Notes under the pieces: model-generated
What the model was told of the DNA's origin: nothing
Databases searched by the model: none
The model's input: the letters and a program-made list of their open reading frames with translations, nothing else
Made by a program: the position numbers and the translations under genes
Part shown: positions 1-8,737 of the stretch, piece after piece
Layout: every line of letters begins with the position of its first letter
Numbering within the stretch: the stretch's first letter is position 1
Assembly: GCF_008579165.1 (NCBI RefSeq)
Contig: NZ_BKCN01000005.1
Origin: Iodidimonas nitroreducens
GTDB taxonomy: Bacteria > Pseudomonadota > Alphaproteobacteria > Sphingomonadales > Rhodothalassiaceae
Strand: one strand, 5' to 3'
Length of the DNA stretch: 64,000 bases

Positions 1-977
1 AGGAGAATCTGGGGGCCATTGAAAAAGCCCGCACCCAGGCTTATGGCAGCTTGAGCAGCGAATTGAAAAATGTGCTGCAAGCTCAGGATGGTGTGCGCAG
101 CGAAACGGCCAAGCTGGTGAATGCCTTGCGCGCCCAGCCCAAAACCCGTGGCCGCTGGGGCGAACATCAGTTGCAAAGGGTGATGGAGCTTGCCGGGATG
201 AGCGAGCATGTTGATTTCGACACCCAAAGCAGCTTTGTCGATGAAGATCAAAAGCGCCTGATCCCCGATGCGATCATCCGCCTGCCGGGGGATCGCACCA
301 TTGTGGTGGATGCCAAAACATCTCTGTCGGCTTATTTCGATGCCATCGAAGCGGTGGATGAACTGAGCCGCGAGAGCTTTCTGGCAAAACATGCCCGCGA
401 AATCCGCACCCATATGAAAGCTTTGGGGCAGAAATCCTATTGGCAGAATTTGAAGGATAGCCCCGATTTTGTTGCCATGTTCATTCCCGGTGAAAATTTT
501 TATGCCGCCGCCATCGAACGCGATCCCGATTTGTTTGAGGATGCGATCAGAAGCCATGTGCTGATCGTGACCCCCACCACCCTGATCGCTTTGGCCAAAG
601 CCGTGGCCTATGGCTGGCGGCAGGAAGCCATGGCGGAAAATGCCCGCCATGTGGCGCAGCTTGGTCATGATCTTTATGAACGCCTGTCGGTGATGGGGGG
701 GCATGTGGCCAATACCGGAAAGCATCTTGAGCGCGCCGTGGGGTCTTATAATAGCATGGTGGGCAGCCTTGAACGCTCGGTGATGTCACAAGCCCGGAAA
801 TTCGAGGATTTAAAGGTAGATCATACCGGCAAGGATCTGCCCGAACTGACGCCGGTCCTCACCGAAGCGCGGGCACTTGCCGCCCATGAATTCAAAGAGA
901 CCCTGGCCGATGAAAGCGCTAAGGACACCGCGCGTGCGGAGGCGACCGGGGAAAATAAGCTGGTGCCCAGATCATGA
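1..977 (+). CDS. rmuC: DNA recombination protein RmuC (5' end missing)
   Basis: The reading frame is already open at the left edge (first full codon at base 3), so only the C-terminal 324 residues are present. The stretch RGRWGEHQLQRVMELAGM followed by a region with VDAKTSLSAYFDA is the hallmark of the RmuC family (PF02646), whose core resembles restriction-type nuclease folds. RmuC limits inversions and rearrangements at repeats, probably as a DNA-end-processing nuclease. The N-terminal membrane/coiled-coil part usual for the family lies outside the window. The acidic, Ala-rich tail after residue ~280 is typical variable C-terminus. Nothing suggests damage. The next gene is 276 bp downstream, so it is probably a separate unit. 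Confidence 0.93.
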   Translation, partial: ENLGAIEKARTQAYGSLSSELKNVLQAQDGVRSETAKLVNALRAQPKTRGRWGEHQLQRVMELAGMSEHVDFDTQSSFVDEDQKRLIPDAIIRLPGDRTIVVDAKTSLSAYFDAIEAVDELSRESFLAKHAREIRTHMKALGQKSYWQNLKDSPDFVAMFIPGENFYAAAIERDPDLFEDAIRSHVLIVTPTTLIALAKAVAYGWRQEAMAENARHVAQLGHDLYERLSVMGGHVANTGKHLERAVGSYNSMVGSLERSVMSQARKFEDLKVDHTGKDLPELTPVLTEARALAAHEFKETLADESAKDTARAEATGENKLVPRS

Positions 978-1128
978 TATGAGCTTTGATCGTGCCCTGA
1001 TTGTTTCATCTTGCGAACCAATTATTTTCGATCAGAAGTCTTTGCTTCAAACATATATGGCTTATCTTATGAAAAGCGGTGAGAAAAGTGGCCGCGAGAA
1101 AAAGGATTGAGGCAGGCTTTATAAATGT

Positions 1129-1148
1129 CATGATCAGGATGGATCATG
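1129..1148. promoter_or_regulatory. Inverted repeat upstream of yceI
   Basis: Perfect 7-bp arms CATGATC (1129-1135) and GATCATG (1142-1148) are separated by 6 bp. The repeat lies about 105 bp before the YceI start in an otherwise gene-free stretch (978-1253). The size suits a dimeric regulator's operator, but no regulator can be named. Confidence 0.35.
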
Positions 1149-1198
1149 GCCCTAAGGTTTGACTCTATAAAGATAGCCGCTTTGCTTATTCGGCGCTT

Positions 1199-1219
1199 GT
1201 TTTCCATGTGCTGGAAAAC
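1199..1219. promoter_or_regulatory. Hairpin/dyad just upstream of yceI
   Basis: Perfect 8-bp arms GTTTTCCA (1199-1206) and TGGAAAAC (1212-1219) flank a 5-nt spacer, ending 34 bp before the YceI start. It could be an operator or a leader hairpin. It has no U-tract, so it is not a terminator. The rest of 978-1253 shows no gene. Confidence 0.4.
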
Positions 1220-1253
1220 GGATTGAAATTATTTATGAACCTGGGGATAGACC

Positions 1254-1847
1254 ATGACACGGATGAAAACTTTGATGATGGCAGCCGGTGCAGCCTTGCT
1301 GATGACCGGTGCGAGCGCGAGCGTGCAGGCAGCGCCCGAAACTTTTGAATTCGATGAGGCCCATACCCATATCGGTCTGGCTTGGAACCATCTGGGCTTT
1401 TCCGAAACCCGCGCCCGCTTTGCTGATTTTGAAGGGGCCCTGATCCTTGATCAGGACAATCCCGCCAATTCCAGCCTGTCGGTGACCATTCCGATCAGCA
1501 GCCTTGATACCGGCCTTAAGAAATTCGACGATCATCTCAAAAGCGCTGATTTCTTCGATGCCGCAACCTATCCTGAAGCCACCTTTAAAAGCACGAAGAT
1601 CGAGCTTGATGGCGATAAGGCCGCCAAGGTGCATGGGGATCTGACCATTCATGGCGTCACCAAGCCGGTGGTGCTTGATGTGACCCTTAATCAATTGGGC
1701 AAGCATCCGATGAATGGCAAAACCCATGCGGGTTTCACCGCCACCACCAAGATCAAGCGCAGTGATTTCGGCATCAATCAATATGTGCCGATGGTGAGTG
1801 ACGATGTGGAGATCTTCATTTCCACCGAAGCTTCGAAAGCCGAATGA
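1254..1847 (+). CDS. YceI family periplasmic protein (first copy)
   Basis: The 197-residue protein has a clear signal peptide (Met-Thr-Arg-Met-Lys, then an Ala/Leu/Met-rich core, with cleavage likely after VQA at about residue 26). The mature part is a YceI lipocalin-like beta barrel (PF04264): the start FDEAHTHIGLAWNHLGFSE and the later stretch GDLTIHGVTKPVVLDV are typical. Family members bind polyisoprenoid or amphiphilic molecules in the periplasm; the exact ligand is unknown. It is followed after 44 bp by a cytochrome b561 gene and then a second YceI gene, an arrangement seen in many Proteobacteria and suggestive of a shared role in quinone or redox-lipid handling (inference). Confidence 0.92.
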   Translation: MTRMKTLMMAAGAALLMTGASASVQAAPETFEFDEAHTHIGLAWNHLGFSETRARFADFEGALILDQDNPANSSLSVTIPISSLDTGLKKFDDHLKSADFFDAATYPEATFKSTKIELDGDKAAKVHGDLTIHGVTKPVVLDVTLNQLGKHPMNGKTHAGFTATTKIKRSDFGINQYVPMVSDDVEIFISTEASKAE

Positions 1848-1891
1848 TAGAGCGCGTTCATAGGCTTTTTAATATCTAAAGAAGGGGGGCG

Positions 1892-2476
1892 ATGATGCAG
1901 ATTTCCAACAGCACTGAACGTTGGGGCTTCGTGAGTATGGCCTTTCACTGGATTGTCGCCCTTCTGGTTATTTTCATGTGGGGTCTTGGCTATGCCATGA
2001 CCCATCTGATCGAAGATCTGCAAACAAAATTTGAATATTTTCAATTGCATAAGTCGATTGGTCTGACGGTTCTTTTATTGGCATTTTTGCGGCTTGTCTG
2101 GCGGTTGACACATCGCGGCCCGGCCTTGCCATCTGACCTCAAGCCCTATGAGCGGGGGCTGGCGCATCTCACGCATTATGGGCTTTATGCCATTTTGTTT
2201 TTGATGCCCCTTTTGGGGCTGATCAGCGCCGATACCTCAGAACTGACCATTCCTACCCGGATTTTTGATCTGTTTGCTTTGCCCACGATTTTTGGCCCTA
2301 CGGAATGGCTCCATGATCTGGCCAAAGGAGGGCATGAACTTTTGGGATGGGCGCTTTTGGGGCTTTTAGTCTTGCATGTGGGGGCCGCTTTGAAACATCA
2401 TTTCATTTTAAAGGACGAAACCCTGCGGCGGATGCTGCCCTTTGCGGGCTCTTCTCGTCATGGAGACAATCAATGA
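1892..2476 (+). CDS. Cytochrome b561 family membrane protein
   Basis: The 194-residue protein has four predicted transmembrane segments (about residues 15-38, 55-70, 95-112, 148-170). Candidate heme-ligating histidines lie within or beside them: His19 (FHWIVALL), His53 (QLHKSIGL), His148 and His162, matching the di-heme b561 (CybB) pattern. Such proteins carry electrons between quinol and periplasmic acceptors. A strong ribosome site (AAGGGGGG) sits before the ATG at 1892. The stop overlaps the next start as ATGA at 2473-2476, so it is translationally coupled to the second YceI. The pairing suggests that it and the YceI proteins act on the same lipid-soluble molecule. Confidence 0.92.
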   Translation: MMQISNSTERWGFVSMAFHWIVALLVIFMWGLGYAMTHLIEDLQTKFEYFQLHKSIGLTVLLLAFLRLVWRLTHRGPALPSDLKPYERGLAHLTHYGLYAILFLMPLLGLISADTSELTIPTRIFDLFALPTIFGPTEWLHDLAKGGHELLGWALLGLLVLHVGAALKHHFILKDETLRRMLPFAGSSRHGDNQ

Positions 2477-3054
2477 CATCATCGATGCGATCCACTTTCT
2501 TGGCAGTGGCGGCAGCCGGCTTGATCCAGATGGCCCTGCCGGGATCTGTCCACGCCCAGCAATGGCAGGTGATCAAGGACAAAAGCGCCATTTTATGGAC
2601 GGCGAAATGGAATACCTCGCCGGTGAGCGGTGGATTCAAGGATTTTACCTCCGAGATCAGCTTTGATCCCGAAGCCCCTGAAGATGCCGTGATCAGGGTC
2701 GAGGTGGATAGCGGCAGTATTTATTTGAATGGGCAGGATGCCCGCTCCACTTTGGTGAATTCCAACTGGTTTTTTATCGAAGAATATCCCAAAGCGGTTT
2801 TTGTTTCCGAGCAGATCACGCATCTGGAAAATGGCCGCTATGAAGCGCGTGGCAGCCTGACGATCCGGGGCCATGAACAGCCGGTGACCTTGCCTTTCAA
2901 GCTGACCATCGAAGGCGATGTGGCGCAGGTGGTTGGCAGCATCACCCTTGATCGCAACAGCTTTTCTTTGGGCCAGAAGGGCGATGTGGCGAAGGCCGTT
3001 GCGGCCAATGTCAATGTTTCGGTCGAGGTGACGGCCAAGCGCCTTGGGGACTAG
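2473..3054 (+). CDS. YceI family periplasmic protein (second copy)
   Basis: The ATG at 2473 is chosen because it overlaps the cytochrome b561 stop (ATGA) and opens directly into a signal peptide (cleavage probably after VHA at residue ~28); the open frame upstream is not used. The 193-residue product keeps the YceI fold signatures: ILWTAKWNTSPVSGGFKDF, an edge strand around VEVDSGSIYLNGQDAR, and the central GSLTIRGHEQPVTLPFKL. It differs clearly from the first copy, so the two are old paralogues rather than a recent duplication. It is the last gene of the unit and is followed by a good terminator. Confidence 0.91.
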   Translation: MTSSMRSTFLAVAAAGLIQMALPGSVHAQQWQVIKDKSAILWTAKWNTSPVSGGFKDFTSEISFDPEAPEDAVIRVEVDSGSIYLNGQDARSTLVNSNWFFIEEYPKAVFVSEQITHLENGRYEARGSLTIRGHEQPVTLPFKLTIEGDVAQVVGSITLDRNSFSLGQKGDVAKAVAANVNVSVEVTAKRLGD

Positions 3055-3101
3055 AGTTCCCGCTTTCGTAATCCGCACCGTACATAAGAGTTTAAAATAA
3101 A

Positions 3102-3156
3102 ATCCCGGGCTTTAAGCGCTTTTTACGGCGGTCAAAGCCCGGGATCGGTTCTTTTT
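3102..3156 (+). terminator. Bidirectional rho-independent terminator
   Basis: A 12-bp perfect stem, ATCCCGGGCTTT (3102-3113) with AAAGCCCGGGAT (3134-3145), has a 20-nt loop and a T-rich tail at 3150-3156. On the opposite strand the stem is followed by a T-rich run as well. It can therefore serve both the YceI unit and the convergent SulP gene ending at 3191. Confidence 0.8.
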
Positions 3157-3190
3157 AGGGTTCGTTTTGAGGATCAGGTGTTCGCACCCC

Positions 3191-4808
3191 CTATGATGCG
3201 GCCCGTTTTTCCTCTTTGATCAGCATAACGGCTTCGCTTAGGGCTTCCTTGCGGTTTGGTTTGACCTGCGCTGCCGGGATATGGGTGAAGGTTCCCAATC
3301 CTTTGAACAGATCAGTGATAGCATCGCGCATCCCGGTCATATAAACGGTGACACCACTGTTTTTGGCATCAGACAGAATGGTTTCCACCGCCGTCGCCGC
3401 CGACATATCGATGAATGGCACGCGCGAGAAATCTAGGATGAGAACAGAGACTTCGCCACCCGTGCGCTCCCGCGCATGATGTCCCATATCCGCAGCCGCT
3501 CCGAAGCTTAAAGGCCCACCGAAATCGAAGATTCTGATCCGGTTATCGACAGTTTTCAGCAGAGCGGTTTCTTCCTCATCCATATCACGCAGGCTGATAT
3601 CGCCGATCGAAGCAAGCTGGGTTTTCGCCAGTTGCTGAATGAAGGCAAGGGCGGCCAAAACTACACCCGCAGCCACCGCAGTGATCAGATCGACAAACAC
3701 CGTCAGCCCAAGAACCATTACCATCAGCAACAGATCCCAGCGCGGGCCACGATGGGCACGCTTAATATAAGACCAATCGATGATGTCATAGCCCACCTTC
3801 ACCAGAATACCGGCAAGGGCGGCATGGGGGATGGCTTCCGCAAGCGGGCCAAGACCCAAAACGATGGCCAGCAAAACCAGCGAATGCAAAGCCCCCGAAA
3901 GCCGGGTGGTGCCGCCAGAGCGGATATTGATCACCGTGCGCATGGTGGCCCCGGCACCCGGGATTGCCCCAAAAAGCCCGGCAATGCTGTTGCCCACGCC
4001 TTGGCCGATCAGCTCGCGATTGGAATCATGGCGGCCACGGGTCATATTATCGGCAACCAAAGAGGTCAAAAGGCTGTCGATCGCTCCCAGCGCTGCCAAG
4101 ACCAGGGCCGCTTCCACGACGAGGAAAGCGCTATCCGCCGTCAACATGGGTAATTGTATGCTGGGCAGGCCGGTGGGGATCGATCCAATATGGGGACACC
4201 GGGAAGCAGCATAGCGACAGGCGTCGCGATCAAAAGAGCCGCCAGCGGCCCGGGCAGAAAGCGCCCCAGCTTGGCAGGCCATAAAAAGACCACGGCCAGT
4301 GAAATGGCGCTGATGATCAGGCCGATAGATTGGGATTGCTTATCGCATCGGGAATATTGCCCAAAGCCATCAAGGGGCTGGAAGAGGATTCCTGCCCCAT
4401 CAACTGACCAAATTGCAAGATGATGATGATGCAGCCAATCCCGCTCATGAAGCCGGAAATCACCGGATAAGGAACCAGCCGGATATAGGTGCCCAGCCTT
4501 AAAAAACCGCCCAAAATCATGAAGAGTCCAGCCAGAATCACGGCGGTGAAAACAAGCTCGAGCTGATCGGAAAAAGCGGCAAAAACACCGGCAAAAACAA
4601 CCACCATCGGGCCGGTGGGGCCGGAAATCTGGGTGGGCGTTCCACCCAGAACCGCAGCAAAAAAGCCAACGATGATCGCCCCATAAAGGCCAGCAATCGG
4701 GCCAGCGCCGGACGCCACACCAAAAGCGAGCGCCAGCGGCAGTGCGACCACGGCGGCCGTGAGACCGCCGAAAATATCGCCGCGTATTTGATCGACATTA
4801 TAGGACAT
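3191..4808 (-). CDS. SulP family anion (probably bicarbonate/sulfate) transporter, two frameshifts
   Basis: With two missing bases restored the gene encodes about 539 residues. The N-terminal part (from ATG at 4808) has the SulP core GGLTAAVVALPLALAFGVAS and QISGPTGPMVVVFAG. The C-terminal part has further membrane helices and a cytoplasmic STAS domain (FIDMSAATAVETILSDA). Frame is lost near 4321-4322 (TCG-GC-CTG needs one base) and again near 4192-4195 (a C run one base short); the 42 codons between are in the third frame and read as SulP. Both changes are single-base losses, like the others in this window, so sequence error is likelier than decay. Adjacency to carbonic anhydrase suggests inorganic-carbon uptake, as in BicA-type SulP proteins (inference). 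Confidence 0.85.
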
Positions 4809-4888
4809 GAAATATTCTTTCTATGGGTGCCAAGGGACACCAAGGCCGTTTCATGGGGGGTAAAAGCAAGAAAAGGTCGGGTTTGTGA

Positions 4889-5533
4889 TCACTTTGCCAG
4901 CGTCGAATCATAACCCTCCTTGGTCAGAATTTTGAATTGTCCGCTGTCCTCGTCATAGGCTTTGATCGCGCCGGTTTTGATATCATAGACCCAGCCATGA
5001 AGCTGCAAACGCCCGGTCGAGAGGCGGGCCGCCACATAAGGATGGGTGCGCACATGATTGAGCTGCATCAGCACATTCTGTTCGATCAGGGCATCGAGCC
5101 GGTCCTGCTCGGAGCGCTCGCCGGATTGTTCATCAACAATCTTCAGCGCCGCTTCTGAATAGCCAAGCCATTGCTTTACATGGGGGAATTTCGCCAAACC
5201 AGCGAGATCCATGGCACCCTTCATAGCCCCGCAATCGGTATGGCCACAGACCACGAGATGCTGAATATTCAAGGCCCCGATGGCATATTCGATGGTGGCG
5301 GTTACCCCGCCGGCATCGGCAACATGGGGCGGCACAATATTGCCGGCATTGCGGCAGATAAACAGATCGCCGGGCTTGGTCTGGGTGATCATCGAAGGAT
5401 CGACACGGCTATCAGCACAGGTGATAAACAGCGCCTCCGGAGATTGCCCCCCTGCCAGCTTGCGAAACAGATCTTCATTTTCGGGATAGACGGTTTTCTG
5501 GAATGTCGAAATTCCTGAAAAAATCTTTTCCAC
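4889..5533 (-). CDS. can: Beta-class carbonic anhydrase
   Basis: It interconverts CO2 and bicarbonate. The 214-residue protein shows the zinc ligands Cys39, His98 and Cys101 and the Asp41-Arg43 dyad (CADSR; CGHTDCG). The GTG at 5533 is chosen because an AAGGAG ribosome site lies 7 nt upstream and the family normally starts here; the longer open frame to 5662 runs into the divergent regulator. It precedes the SulP transporter in the same direction with an 80-bp gap, so the two probably form one bicarbonate-handling unit under the divergent LysR-type gene. Confidence 0.95.
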   Translation of the reverse strand: MEKIFSGISTFQKTVYPENEDLFRKLAGGQSPEALFITCADSRVDPSMITQTKPGDLFICRNAGNIVPPHVADAGGVTATIEYAIGALNIQHLVVCGHTDCGAMKGAMDLAGLAKFPHVKQWLGYSEAALKIVDEQSGERSEQDRLDALIEQNVLMQLNHVRTHPYVAARLSTGRLQLHGWVYDIKTGAIKAYDEDSGQFKILTKEGYDSTLAK

Positions 5534-5561
5534 GTCTCGTCTCCTTGCCATTGCGAACCAA

Positions 5562-5580
5562 ATCCGGGTGGATCCCGGAT
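5562..5580. promoter_or_regulatory. Dyad in the carbonic anhydrase / LysR intergenic region
   Basis: Perfect 7-bp arms ATCCGGG (5562-5568) and CCCGGAT (5574-5580) with a 5-bp spacer lie between the divergent starts at 5533 and 5652. The position fits a LysR-type recognition dyad, or a leader hairpin of the carbonic anhydrase mRNA. Assignment to the neighbouring regulator is inference. Confidence 0.4.
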
Positions 5581-5651
5581 ATTTTATGCTGTGCAGTTTG
5601 GATGAGCCATATGATAATGGAAGCCAAATATTTTTGAAAAGGTGATCAGCT

Positions 5652-6632
5652 TTGACTATCACAAAAAAACAGACTCATCGCGAACCCGGGGTTAAACAAA
5701 TCCGCTATTTCCTTGAGGTAGCGAAAGCGGGCAGCTTTCGCCGGGCCGCCAGCCGTTTGGGCGTTTCGCAGCCAACGCTTTCGGCGCAGATTTCGGCTTT
5801 GGAGGAAATTCTGGGCTGTATCTTGCTCGAACGCGCGAAAACGGGGGCCATGCCAACCCCCATCGGTCAGGAAATCATCCCCTTGGCTGAAGAAATTCTG
5901 CATGATATCAGCCTGTTGATGGATCGTGCCCGGCTTGGCCATGGGGGCCTTGGGGGCACCCATCGTTTGGGGGTGTCGCCCTCTATCGGGCCTTATCTGC
6001 TGCCCGAAGTGATTGGTGCCATTCATGATGCCTATCCCGATTTGCGTCTTTATGTCCGTGAAGAAGATCCGCGCGCATTGGAAGCCAAATTGCTCGATGG
6101 CCGATTTGATATCATTCTCACCTCCATGCCGATGGATATCGGCGGCTTGGTCACCCACAGTCTTTATGATGAACCTTTATTGCTCACGGCGTCCCTTGAT
6201 CATCCGCTGGCTGCGAAGGCCATGGTCGAAGGGGCCGATCTGCGCGATCAAACTTTGCTGGCACTGGAAGAGCGCTATCGGTTTTTTGATCAGGTGCAGG
6301 AATTGGCGCATCGCTTTCAGGCCCGACTTTTGCGCGAATATGAAGGCACCAGCCTTGATACCCTGCGTCATATGGTTGGCATGAATATGGGCTTGGGTTT
6401 TTTGCCAGCGCTATATGTGCGCTCTGAAATCCTGCCGCGCAAGGATGTACTGGTTCTGAGCTTGAACGAAGAGCTGACCTATCGCACGGTGGCGATGGCT
6501 TGGCGACCCAGCGTGCCGCATCGTCGGCTTTACCGGGAACTGGCGCAGTTTATTCGTCAGATTTGTCAGGATCGATTGTCGGCCGATGTGCGGGTGCATG
6601 AGCCATCCGCATTCGAAGCCCGCCAGGATTAA
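5652..6632 (+). CDS. LysR family transcriptional regulator, OxyR-like without redox cysteines
   Basis: The N-terminal winged helix-turn-helix (residues ~16-75, SFRRAASRLGVSQPTLSAQI) and the periplasmic-binding-protein-like effector domain give a 326-residue LTTR. The effector domain follows OxyR closely (SPSIGPYLLPEVI, then EGTSLDTLRHMVGMNMGLG). Where OxyR has the peroxide-sensing cysteine (GHCLRDQ) this protein reads ERYRFFDQ, and the second OxyR cysteine is also absent, so disulfide sensing is not possible. The start is TTG at 5652 with AAAAGG 9 nt upstream; an in-frame GTG at 5643 is the alternative. It is divergent from the carbonic anhydrase/SulP pair and probably controls it (inference). 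Confidence 0.88.
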   Translation: MTITKKQTHREPGVKQIRYFLEVAKAGSFRRAASRLGVSQPTLSAQISALEEILGCILLERAKTGAMPTPIGQEIIPLAEEILHDISLLMDRARLGHGGLGGTHRLGVSPSIGPYLLPEVIGAIHDAYPDLRLYVREEDPRALEAKLLDGRFDIILTSMPMDIGGLVTHSLYDEPLLLTASLDHPLAAKAMVEGADLRDQTLLALEERYRFFDQVQELAHRFQARLLREYEGTSLDTLRHMVGMNMGLGFLPALYVRSEILPRKDVLVLSLNEELTYRTVAMAWRPSVPHRRLYRELAQFIRQICQDRLSADVRVHEPSAFEARQD

Positions 6633-6666
6633 AGCGGCTGCCCGCATTGTTTGGCTGGTCCGTCTT

Positions 6667-7740
6667 TCAGCCGCATTGTGCCCGGTGCAGCATCATATGA
6701 TCGGCCAGTACCAGCGCCAGCATGGCCTCGGCCACGGGCACGCCGCGAATGCCCACACAGGGATCATGGCGGCCTTTGGTGATGATCTCCACCTCTTCGC
6801 CATCGCTGGTAATGGTTTGGCGGGGGATCAGGATCGAACTGGTGGGTTTGATGGCAATCTTGCAGCACACCGGCTGGCCCGATGAAATGCCCCCCAAAAT
6901 GCCGCCGGCATGATTGGATAGAAAGCGTGGATGGCCATCGGGGCCCATCCGCATTTCATCGGCATTATCCGCCCCGCTCAGGCGGGCGGCTTCAAAACCC
7001 GCGCCGATCTCAACGCCTTTGGCGGCATTGATCGACATCATCGCCGCTGCCAGATCGGAATCGAGCTTGCCATAGATCGGGGCGCCCCAGCCTGCGGGCA
7101 CACCATGGGCTTCCACGGCGATCACCGCGCCTAATGAATCGCCGCTTTTACGCACGGCATCAAGGCGCTCGGCCCAGCGTTGGGCGGCTTTGGCATCGGG
7201 GCAGAAAAAGGGGTTTTGATCCACCTCATCCCAATCAAGGGCGGCGTCATCGATGGCATCGCCACCCATTTCCACCAATCCGCCATGGATGACGACCCCC
7301 GCCCCCAGAATCTTGCGCGCCACCGCCCCTGCGGCCACCCGCATGGCGGTTTCCCGGGCCGAGGATCGCCCGCCGCCCCGGGGATCGCGATGGCCATATT
7401 TGGCCAAATAGGTGTAATCGGCATGGCCGGGGCGAAAACGCTTGGCGATGTCGGAATAATCCTTGGAGCGCTGATCGGTATTTTCAATCAGCAAAGAAAG
7501 CGCTGTGCCGGTGGTCCGCCCTTCATAAACGCCGGAAAGAATCCGCACCTGATCAGGCTCTTGCCGTTGGGTGGTAAAGCGCGATTGGCCGGGTCGGCGT
7601 TTATCGAGAAAGGGCTGGATATCGCCTTCGCTCAAGGCAAGGCCGGGGGGCACCCCATCAAGCACGGCCCCGATGGATGGGCCATGGGATTCCCCCCAGC
7701 TCGTGAAGCGCAGAACATGGCCAAAGCTGTTTATCGACAT
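6667..7740 (-). CDS. aroC: Chorismate synthase
   Basis: It converts 5-enolpyruvylshikimate-3-phosphate to chorismate, the last shared step of aromatic biosynthesis, using reduced FMN. The N-terminus FTSWGESHGPSIGAVLDG and the internal HRDPRGGGRSSARETAMRVA are the classical family signatures. Starting at the ATG at 7740 gives 357 residues, the usual length; a TTG farther upstream would overlap the fabI end without family support. It follows fabI by 27 bp on the same strand and is probably co-transcribed with it. Confidence 0.97.
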   Translation of the reverse strand: MSINSFGHVLRFTSWGESHGPSIGAVLDGVPPGLALSEGDIQPFLDKRRPGQSRFTTQRQEPDQVRILSGVYEGRTTGTALSLLIENTDQRSKDYSDIAKRFRPGHADYTYLAKYGHRDPRGGGRSSARETAMRVAAGAVARKILGAGVVIHGGLVEMGGDAIDDAALDWDEVDQNPFFCPDAKAAQRWAERLDAVRKSGDSLGAVIAVEAHGVPAGWGAPIYGKLDSDLAAAMMSINAAKGVEIGAGFEAARLSGADNADEMRMGPDGHPRFLSNHAGGILGGISSGQPVCCKIAIKPTSSILIPRQTITSDGEEVEIITKGRHDPCVGIRGVPVAEAMLALVLADHMMLHRAQCG

Positions 7741-7767
7741 GGTGCAATTCCCGTGCGGGCGGCGCAA

Positions 7768-8604
7768 TCAGCCAAGGGTGATATCGGGCGCATCAACCTG
7801 TTTCATGCCAACGGTATTATAGCCTGCATCCACATGATGAATTTCCCCGGTGACCCCGGAGGCCAGATCAGAGAGCAGATACATCCCCGCGCCACCCACA
7901 TCATCGATGGAGACATTGCGGCGCAAGGGCGAATTATATTCATTCCATTTCAGGATATAGCGAAAATCACCAATGCCCGAAGCCGCGAGCGTTTTGATTG
8001 GCCCGGCGGAAATGGCATTGACCCGGATGCCGCGCGGGCCCAGATCATTGGCCAGATATTTGACGCTGGTTTCCAAAGCGGCCTTCGCCAGCCCCATGAC
8101 ATTATAATGCGGCATCACCTTTTCCGCGCCATAATAGGATAAGGTGAGCATCGAAGCGCCCGCGCTCATCAGCTTTTCCGCGCGATTGGCAACAGCGGTA
8201 AAGGAATAGCAGCTCACATCCATGGTATTGAGGAAATTTTCCCGGCTGGTATCCACATAGCGGCCACGCAATTCATTCTTGTCGGAAAAACCAATGGCAT
8301 GGATCAGAAAATCAAGCTGGCCCCATTCTTTTTCGATGATCGCAAAGGCTTCGTCGATGGAGTGCATATCCGCCACATCGCAAGGTGCCAAAAGCGTGGA
8401 GCCCAGGCTTTCAGCCAAGGGCCGCACCCGGCGCTCCAGTGCCTCTCCCAAATAGGTAAAGGCAAGCTCTGCCCCCTGGGCGCGGGCGGCGCGAGCAATC
8501 CCCCAGGCCAAAGAGCGATCATTGGCAACCCCCATGACCAGCCCCCGCTTGCCTGTTAAAAGACCGGCCTGATTATCTGTTTTGAGATCTGATGGTGCGG
8601 TCAT
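7768..8604 (-). CDS. fabI: Enoyl-[acyl-carrier-protein] reductase (NADH)
   Basis: FabI carries out the last reduction of each fatty-acid elongation cycle. The 278-residue SDR-fold protein shows the FabI nucleotide site (GLVMGVANDRSLAWGIA) and the catalytic Tyr-x6-Lys in PHYNVMGLAKAALE. The C-terminus HHVDAGYNTVGM is typical. The first 12 residues (MTAPSDLKTDNQ) are a short extension. It precedes aroC, and a 133-bp gap upstream (8605-8737) probably holds its promoter. The dnaJ / fabI / aroC neighbourhood is common in Alphaproteobacteria. Confidence 0.97.
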   Translation of the reverse strand: MTAPSDLKTDNQAGLLTGKRGLVMGVANDRSLAWGIARAARAQGAELAFTYLGEALERRVRPLAESLGSTLLAPCDVADMHSIDEAFAIIEKEWGQLDFLIHAIGFSDKNELRGRYVDTSRENFLNTMDVSCYSFTAVANRAEKLMSAGASMLTLSYYGAEKVMPHYNVMGLAKAALETSVKYLANDLGPRGIRVNAISAGPIKTLAASGIGDFRYILKWNEYNSPLRRNVSIDDVGGAGMYLLSDLASGVTGEIHHVDAGYNTVGMKQVDAPDITLG

Positions 8605-8737
8605 GACCTGTCCTTTTTGTTCGGCGCGTTCGCTCTGCGCATATCGTCGTCAATTCATAGTCCGTTCATTCCTGTGCCGGCCTTTATATCTAACCGGCCC
8701 CGGCTGCGGAAATATCCTACACAGGCTTTGGTGCAAA

